Positions 32,639 to 37,321 of a stretch of 37,321 nt of DNA are shown one piece after another; the first letter of the stretch is position 1, and each line of letters starts with the position of its first letter. The DNA comes from JABMPO01 sp964539785 (lineage in GTDB: Bacteria; Fidelibacterota; Marinisomatia; Marinisomatales; TCS56), in contig CAZIJQ010000024.1 in assembly GCA_964539785.1 (NCBI GenBank), positions 1-37,321 on the forward strand, given 5' to 3'. The translations under genes were made by a program, and so were the position numbers. A model generated the notes under the pieces. That model was not told the DNA's origin. It saw nothing but the letters and a program-made list of their open reading frames with translations, and did no database searches.

Positions 32639-34015
32639 ATGTCCAAGATTTTAATAGTAGATGATGATCCTGCCGTAAGGGCATCGCTGGCACTGTTACT
32701 GAAACATGCCGGGCATAAGCCAGTAGCTATTTCTGGGCCGGAGCAAGCTGACAAAGCCATCGCTGAAATTCCGCCTGATCTCGTTCTGTTAGATATGAAT
32801 TTTTCCCGGGAAACTAGTGGCCAGGAAGGTCTTGACTTTCTCAAACGATTCCATAGTGACCAGCCCAATATTCCGGTAATACTAATTACAGCCTGGGGGT
32901 CAATTGATTTAGCTGTTGAAGGTATGAAATCCGGTGCGGTCGATTTTATTAATAAACCCTGGCAGAATGACCATATGCTGGATTCCGTTGAAACTGCTTT
33001 AAAAATTTATGATGGTCAAACCATCGCTAGATCAATTTCAGGTACCCGCAGGGAATTGGACGTAAAATATGATTTATCAAAAATAATTGGTGAAGATCAG
33101 CGGTTGCTGGATATTCTGGCAACGATTGGTCGCGTTAGTAAAACTTCAGCGTCGATTTTAATCTTAGGCGAAAGTGGTACCGGGAAAGAACTAGTGGCGG
33201 AGGCGATTCACTTGAACAGCGGGCGAGCCAACCAGCCTTTTGTCAAAGTAAATCTGGGTGGCATTTCCTCAACTCTGTTCGAAAGTGAAATGTTCGGTCA
33301 TTAAAAAGGAGCATTTACCAATGCCCACAGCGATCGTACCGGACGATTTCAAAAAGCGGATCACGGCAGTATTTTTCTTGATGAAATCGGTGATCTTCAT
33401 CGAGCCAGCCAGGTAAAACTGTTACGCGTATTGCAGGACCGAACATTCGAGATTCTTGGATCAAGTCAGGTCAGGCAGGTGGATGTTCGGTTAATATGCG
33501 CTACCAATCGGAACCTGAATCAAATGGTTACCGATGGTGATTTTCGAGAAGACCTGTATTACCGTATAAATTTGATTACGGTTAAATTACCTGCGTTGCG
33601 GGAACGAGTGGGCGATATCCCGATTTTGGCTCGACATTTTGTTGATAATCTGAAAATTATCTATGGTCGCGCTGATTTACAGGTCGATAACCAGGCTCTG
33701 GAATGGCTGAAAACGCTATCTTGGCCCGGTAATATTCGGGAATTGAAAAATCTGGTAGAGCGCACAGTGTTGGTATCGGAATCAAATTTGATCCAGCAGT
33801 CTGATTTTGCCCGCCAGCTTGAGCGGGCTCCAAAATCCAATACAAAGACCTCATTGCCTCAGGTTGGCGAAATGACACTGGAAGAAATTGAAATTTCCAT
33901 GATTCAAAAAGCGTTGGAATTTCACACTGGGAATATAAAACAGGTTGCCCAGTCGCTGGGGCTTAGCCGGGCTGCCTTATATCGTCGTTTGGAAAAATAC
34001 GGAATCAATGTATGA
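32639..34015 (+). pseudogene. NtrC-type sigma54 response regulator broken by in-frame stop
   Basis: The reading frame encodes a complete 458-residue-long NtrC-like regulator except for a TAA at codon 222. The receiver domain has VDDDP and phosphoacceptor Asp52 in LVLLDMN, with T-A-W-G and N-K-P-W at the usual places. The AAA+ domain begins with Walker A GESGTGKE near 178-185. Then the stop falls between EMFGH and KGAFTNA. In the same frame, after the stop, come Walker B IFLDEIGDL, ATNRNL, the arginine-finger segment DLYYRINLI and a Fis-type helix-turn-helix LEFHTGNIKQVAQSLGLSRAALYRRL. The GAFTGA loop that contacts sigma54 reads GAFTNA. Relatives often have GHKKGAFT, so a single AAA-to-TAA change is the simplest explanation. 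Without readthrough the product is a receiver with part of a P-loop domain. Confidence 0.88.
33302..33304 (+). other. In-frame TAA that interrupts the response regulator
   Basis: Codons on both sides (GGT CAT, then TAA, then AAA GGA GCA TTT ACC) are in one continuous frame, so this is a nonsense substitution and not a frameshift. No ATG or strong ribosome binding site follows closely; the downstream open frame would have to begin at a TTG at 33431, inside the AAA+ domain. Confidence 0.9.
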
Positions 34016-35315
34016 AGCTCCGTACCCGGTACGTGGCATTTGTTGTAATAATTCACATCATTTTTTTATTCTTTCACTCCAATTGCTGGAGAAACAGCGC
34101 TGGTGGTTCCTATTAACTGAAATTATGATTATTGTGTCAATCGGTTTTTCTGTCGGTTTATATCGCTCCCTTATTCGCCCGGTGAATTTGATCATGGGTG
34201 GAATTGAGACCATTAAAGATCAGGATTTCAGCACCAAACTGGTGCCGGTTCACCAGAACGAAATGGATCAATTGATCAGTGTTTATAACCGCATGATTGA
34301 TCAGTTGCGTTCCGAGCGAATACGTCAAAGGGAACAGCATTATTTTCTGGAGCACCTGATAGAAGCGGCTGCGGTAGGTATAATAATTCTTGATTTCGAC
34401 GGATTGGTAACGCAATTGAACCCAACGGCTGCCAAGTTATTGGATTCTAATAAAGACCAGTGTATTGGACTTCCATTAGGCGATCTGAGTGGGGATTTGA
34501 TCTCGGAGTTGGACCAGTTAGTTCCCGGTGAATCCAAGATCGTTGCCATCAGCGGAATACAGGCTTATAAATGTCGTAAGTCTCAATTTCGTGACCGAGG
34601 ATTTTATCATCATTTTATTATTATTGAAGAATTGACCGATGAATTATATAAATCTGAAAAACAAGCTTATGGTAAAATAATTCGATTAATGTCTCATGAG
34701 ATTAATAATTCAATCGGTGCCGTTAATTCTATTCTGGATTCATTTTTAACTTATGGAACCCACCTTCCTGTACCGGACCGGGAAGACTTTGAAAACACAA
34801 TCGATATTGCCATAACCCGCAATCGGCATCTGGCTAAATTTATGACAAATTATGCTGAAGTCGTGCGATTACCGGCACCGGAACCAATTAAGCAAGATTT
34901 GCATCAACTATTGCAAACAGTGGAAATCCTGCTGCATTCGCAATGCGCGGACAGGGGGATTGAATGGAGTTGGGAATTAACCGAAGTGCCTTTTGATATT
35001 CTGTTTGATGATCAACAGTTTGAGCATGTGCTGGTTAATATCATTAAGAATGCCATGGAAGCTATCATGGAAAACGGGACAATCACAATTATCACCCAGC
35101 GACAGCCCAAAGCCAAATTAATTATCCGAGATTCAGGAAGTGGTTTTTCCGCAGAAATCAAAAAACAATTATTTAGTCCCTTTTTCAGCACCAAGAAAAA
35201 TGGTCAGGGGATTGGGTTGACTTTGGTCCGGGAAATACTAATGAATCATGGATTTCGCTTTTCGCTGGAGCGGATTGCCGCTAAATACACCGAATTTGAA
35301 ATTATTTTTGACTGA
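34012..35315 (+). pseudogene. Membrane histidine kinase with a one-base frameshift near its start
   Basis: The ATG at 34012 overlaps the response-regulator stop (ATGA) and reads MKLRTRYVAFVVIIHIIF, a typical first helix, but this frame ends soon after. The rest lies in another frame: QRWWFLLTEIMIIVSIGFSVGLYRS as second helix, HAMP (about 34180-34320), a PAS-like domain with AAAVGIIILDFDGLVTQLNPTA, the phosphoacceptor His in RLMSHEINNSIGAV, and HATPase boxes NIIKNAMEAI, RDSGSGFS and FFSTKKNGQGIGLTLVREI. The two frames join exactly if the T7 run at 34061-34067 is read as eight Ts. A single-base deletion in the homopolymer is therefore the simplest explanation. Sequencing error or slippage during transcription are the alternatives. 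It would be the partner of the disrupted regulator. Confidence 0.85.
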
Positions 35316-35385
35316 TAGTAATCAGTGCCGTGTCAACCCTGTATTAGCACAACCAAGTCTTGTTCTTTTCATCACTAACTTCGTT

Positions 35386-35426
35386 GAATATTTCAACCAT
35401 AGCTACGGTTATGCTGAGAAATATTC
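35386..35426. other. Inverted repeat downstream of the histidine kinase
   Basis: GAATATTTC at 35386-35394 pairs perfectly with GAAATATTC at 35418-35426. Inside the loop, AACC and GGTT can form a second short stem. The arms are AT-rich and no U-run follows, so this is more like a processing or regulatory structure than a standard terminator. Confidence 0.45.
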
Positions 35427-35477
35427 GCCTTGTTATGGATAAAAATTCCTACGACTTTTTGCACACAACACAGTTGA

Positions 35478-35493
35478 CGCGACACTAGTCGCG
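35478..35493. terminator. Short GC-rich hairpin between convergent genes
   Basis: CGCGAC and GTCGCG (35478-35483 and 35488-35493) form a perfect 6-bp stem with a 4-nt loop, directly at the end of the minus-strand nucleotidyltransferase gene and 160 bp after the kinase stop. It has no U-run in the plus direction, so termination is only probable. Confidence 0.4.
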
Positions 35494-35498
35494 CTGTA

Positions 35499-36455
35499 TC
35501 AGGGCGATTCAGCCAATTGTTTTTTACGCCGATAACTGAAAATACGCGACACGGCCCGTATATCAGTGCTGGAATCGACATCAATCGCCGTACCGGCATC
35601 AGGGAGACCGACCGTGATTATGGATTTACCGTATAACTGCTCGAATTTTTTACACACCCACGAAAACGGTATTCCCCGACGATATTGAATCAGTACACTT
35701 GATCCCAAATCCTGCCGAATCATTTTTTGTACCGCCGGGCGCAATACTTTTCGCAACGATCGTAAATGATTGATTTTATCAGCTGTCATACCCTCCAGAT
35801 TACACATTGCCAGGCTAGTGAGACGAACTCCGATGCGGCCGCGCTTATCCATATCATCAGGTTGACAATAGCTGGCTGGTTCAAGACCATCCGGGAGTAG
35901 TTTAAGATATGGCCGGGGCATGAACCGGGCGTATTTATCCAGTACCGCTGCCTTCACAACCGGTAGAATATTATCGTATTCAAGGTAATTGCTGCTGAGC
36001 TTGACGAAATGTTCTATACTTCGGGAAGTTGTAAGTGGTGAATCACCCATTACCGCCAGAACGTGACCTTTGTCGCCGGTCTCATTATAGGCCAGCATCA
36101 TATTTTCACCGAATGAATCACCCTGCTGAATAACCTTAAAGCGGGACGTCGGAAAATTGGCCTGCTCTAAACCAGCCTCCAATTCTGCCTTTGGACCAAT
36201 GACAATAATTTTTCCTACTGAAGGTGCTTTCGTCAATGTGTACAATAAATACAAGATAATGGGAAATTGACCGAATTCACCGTTGATTGTTCCCGGCATC
36301 AGTCTCAGCGTTTTATACCTTTTGGAAGGCAAATAGTGCTCATGGTAGCGGTTCATATCCGTAAAAAATGTCTTGATGTCATTCCAGCGGATGTTTTTAC
36401 GACCACCGGCCAGTACGATTGTAGAAATAGGTTTTATTGATTCAGATTCGATCAT
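35499..36455 (-). CDS. MobA-like nucleotidyltransferase of unknown substrate
   Basis: The 318-residue cytosolic product begins with the nucleotidyltransferase signature STIVLAGGR near residues 11-19. An unusually long stretch then leads to GEFGQFPIILYLLYTL near 59-74, IIVIGPKAEL near 83-92, VIQQGDSFGENMMLAYN near 108-124, and the metal-binding Asp in VLAVMGDSPLTT near 133-144. The second half (RPYLKLLPDGLEPASYCQPDDMDKRGRIGVRLTSLAM and GTAIDVDSSTDIRAV near the end) is not familiar. The fold should be GT-A/MobA-like, using NTP to activate a small sugar or phosphate compound. The substrate cannot be named. The gene appears to stand alone; the gap to the peptidase gene is 157 bp. Confidence 0.65.
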   Translation of the reverse strand: MIESESIKPISTIVLAGGRKNIRWNDIKTFFTDMNRYHEHYLPSKRYKTLRLMPGTINGEFGQFPIILYLLYTLTKAPSVGKIIVIGPKAELEAGLEQANFPTSRFKVIQQGDSFGENMMLAYNETGDKGHVLAVMGDSPLTTSRSIEHFVKLSSNYLEYDNILPVVKAAVLDKYARFMPRPYLKLLPDGLEPASYCQPDDMDKRGRIGVRLTSLAMCNLEGMTADKINHLRSLRKVLRPAVQKMIRQDLGSSVLIQYRRGIPFSWVCKKFEQLYGKSIITVGLPDAGTAIDVDSSTDIRAVSRIFSYRRKKQLAESP

Positions 36456-36612
36456 TGCAGGTATTCAAATAAATGTTGTAGATGGATTTCGATTGAGACA
36501 ACCAACTTGGAAATTGTATTTCATGATACCCAGATTGCACCCAGCGGTAATTAATCCATTAATAAATTTCTGAATAATAATTAAAAATTACAATGATCCT
36601 ATTGCCTAAATC

Positions 36613-37170
36613 TCAATCAACTGGTAAGCCGTGTTTTTTTAACCGGCGATCGAGTGATTTTGCTGTTGGCAGGATGGTTTTCAGTGTATCCCAGAAAGCT
36701 GAGCTATGGTTGTGGTGTACCGTATGGACTAATTCATGCAGTATCACGTAATCCTGCAACTCAGCTGGCAGGTAATACAATTTGATATTTAAGCTGATAT
36801 TGCTTTTTATTGAGCAACTCCCCCAACGGGTTCTCTGGTTACGGATCGTGATCCGGTTGACCGTAAATCCGTATTTTTTTGTCAGTACTAGAATACGGTC
36901 GGTCAAGACTGATTTTGCAGTGGCGACCGGAATCGGGGGGAGGTTGGCAAAGCCCTGTTCCTGCTGAGAGACCGTCAACTGTTTTTTCCGAATCCAGTCA
37001 TATTTTCCACGGACAGTTTTTTCGGCACTGTGAAATGAAATACCCGCAGGAACCGCCACCCGGACACCCCGTTGGGATCTAATGGAAATACTAATATTTT
37101 TAGCCTTTTTACTGTGTTCAAACAGGATCGGGCCAATTGTGGGTATATCTATTATTTTGGATGATTTCAA
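36613..37170 (-). CDS. YgjP-like metallopeptidase (DUF45/M48-type)
   Basis: The 185-residue product has the YgjP pattern. The N-terminal strand segment SKKAKNISISIRSQRGVRVAVPAG is near residues 20-43. The conserved RTRWGSCSIKSNISLNIKLYYLP is near 113-135. The zinc motif HELVH (HExxH) is near 144-148, followed by HHNHSSAFW, whose later His is the third ligand. The E. coli family member is a small cytosolic zinc metalloprotease-like protein of poorly known role. The most upstream start is TTG at 37170, directly preceded by an in-frame stop and with no Shine-Dalgarno sequence. A later non-ATG start cannot be excluded because no ATG occurs in the early part. Confidence 0.85.
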   Translation of the reverse strand: MKSSKIIDIPTIGPILFEHSKKAKNISISIRSQRGVRVAVPAGISFHSAEKTVRGKYDWIRKKQLTVSQQEQGFANLPPIPVATAKSVLTDRILVLTKKYGFTVNRITIRNQRTRWGSCSIKSNISLNIKLYYLPAELQDYVILHELVHTVHHNHSSAFWDTLKTILPTAKSLDRRLKKHGLPVD

Positions 37171-37321
37171 TTTTAGTTTTTAAACGATTGTGCAGGAAAT
37201 TTGCGGGATAGCTTTGCTGAAATTATGGGATAATTAACAATCATAATAAAAATTAATTTATTGCGTTTAACGATTTTTACCCGGTTGATATTTGGAAAGC
37301 TGGTGAGTATAAGAGTTATAG

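Noticed and set aside
33302..33304. Programmed readthrough or recoding of the TAA in the response regulator
   Set aside because: TAA is the most efficient stop in most bacteria and no stimulatory structure is apparent; a nonsense mutation is the simpler reading, although it remains untested.
33431..34015. Separate gene for the C-terminal half of the response regulator
   Set aside because: It would start with TTG in the middle of the AAA+ domain without a ribosome binding site, and it is in the same frame as the upstream half.
1054..37321. CRISPR arrays, tRNA or rRNA genes, insertion sequences, prophage genes
   Set aside because: No regularly spaced direct repeats, no cloverleaf-like sequence, and no transposase, integrase or structural phage protein were seen on either strand.
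37171..37321. Gene or regulatory element at the right edge
   Set aside because: The last 151 bases are AT-rich with no convincing reading frame, hairpin or promoter; they may hold the upstream region of the YgjP-like gene.

Overview
The window reads as chromosomal DNA of a Gram-negative-type bacterium with moderate to low GC. There are no phage genes, insertion sequences, CRISPR arrays, tRNAs or rRNAs that I can see. Several traits together suggest the FCB group (Marinimicrobia, Calditrichota, KSB1 or relatives): a Reg_prop two-component beta-propeller, MacB/FtsX permease pairs next to an NtrC-type regulator and sensor kinase, a membrane spermidine-synthase-like protein, an S45 acylase, and lipoprotein or exported amidohydrolases and hydrolases. 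This placement is inference; no marker gene here fixes the phylum.

Layout. 1-7.6 kb: a Reg_prop fragment, a membrane-embedded spermidine-synthase-like protein with its own terminator, a DUF3581 hotdog-like protein and a very large cytosolic GH13 enzyme. 7.8-12.5 kb (+): a penicillin-acylase-type amidase, lgt, and a fusion of an ATP-cone with a uridine-kinase-like domain. 12.7-16.7 kb (-): a TetR gene followed by an NAPE-PLD-type metallo-beta-lactamase, a short-chain dehydrogenase and a membrane metallophosphoesterase. The same 18-bp operator lies over the tetR start and just upstream of the MBL gene. 16.8-21.1 kb (-): an operon behind a strong promoter with an inverted repeat over its start point. 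It encodes two related small membrane proteins, a winged-helix regulator, an exported phosphoesterase fused to a PQQ-type beta-propeller, and a CHAD protein. 21.2-24.7 kb (-): a YtcJ-like amidohydrolase lipoprotein, an unknown exported protein, a RibD/DHFR-like reductase and a methyltransferase. 24.8-26.5 kb (+): an exported alpha/beta hydrolase and a creatininase-family amidohydrolase, ending at a perfect 26-bp palindrome.

26.5-29.9 kb: a single-chain fusion of a cysteine desulfurase with selenophosphate synthase (SelD), divergent from a cytosolic reductive-dehalogenase-like 4Fe-4S protein. 30-35.3 kb (+): an ABC export/two-component module in decay. Its ATPase is reduced to the last quarter. 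Its two MacB/FtsX permeases are open. Its sigma54-type response regulator has an in-frame TAA just before the GAFTGA position, and its histidine kinase has a one-base frameshift in a T7 run. 35.5-37.2 kb (-): an unusual MobA-like nucleotidyltransferase and a YgjP-type metallopeptidase.

The items most worth following up are the desulfurase-SelD fusion, the three independent lesions in the ABC/two-component module, the apparently leaderless tetR whose operator covers its start codon, and the paired-membrane-protein/phosphoesterase/CHAD operon with its own operator.
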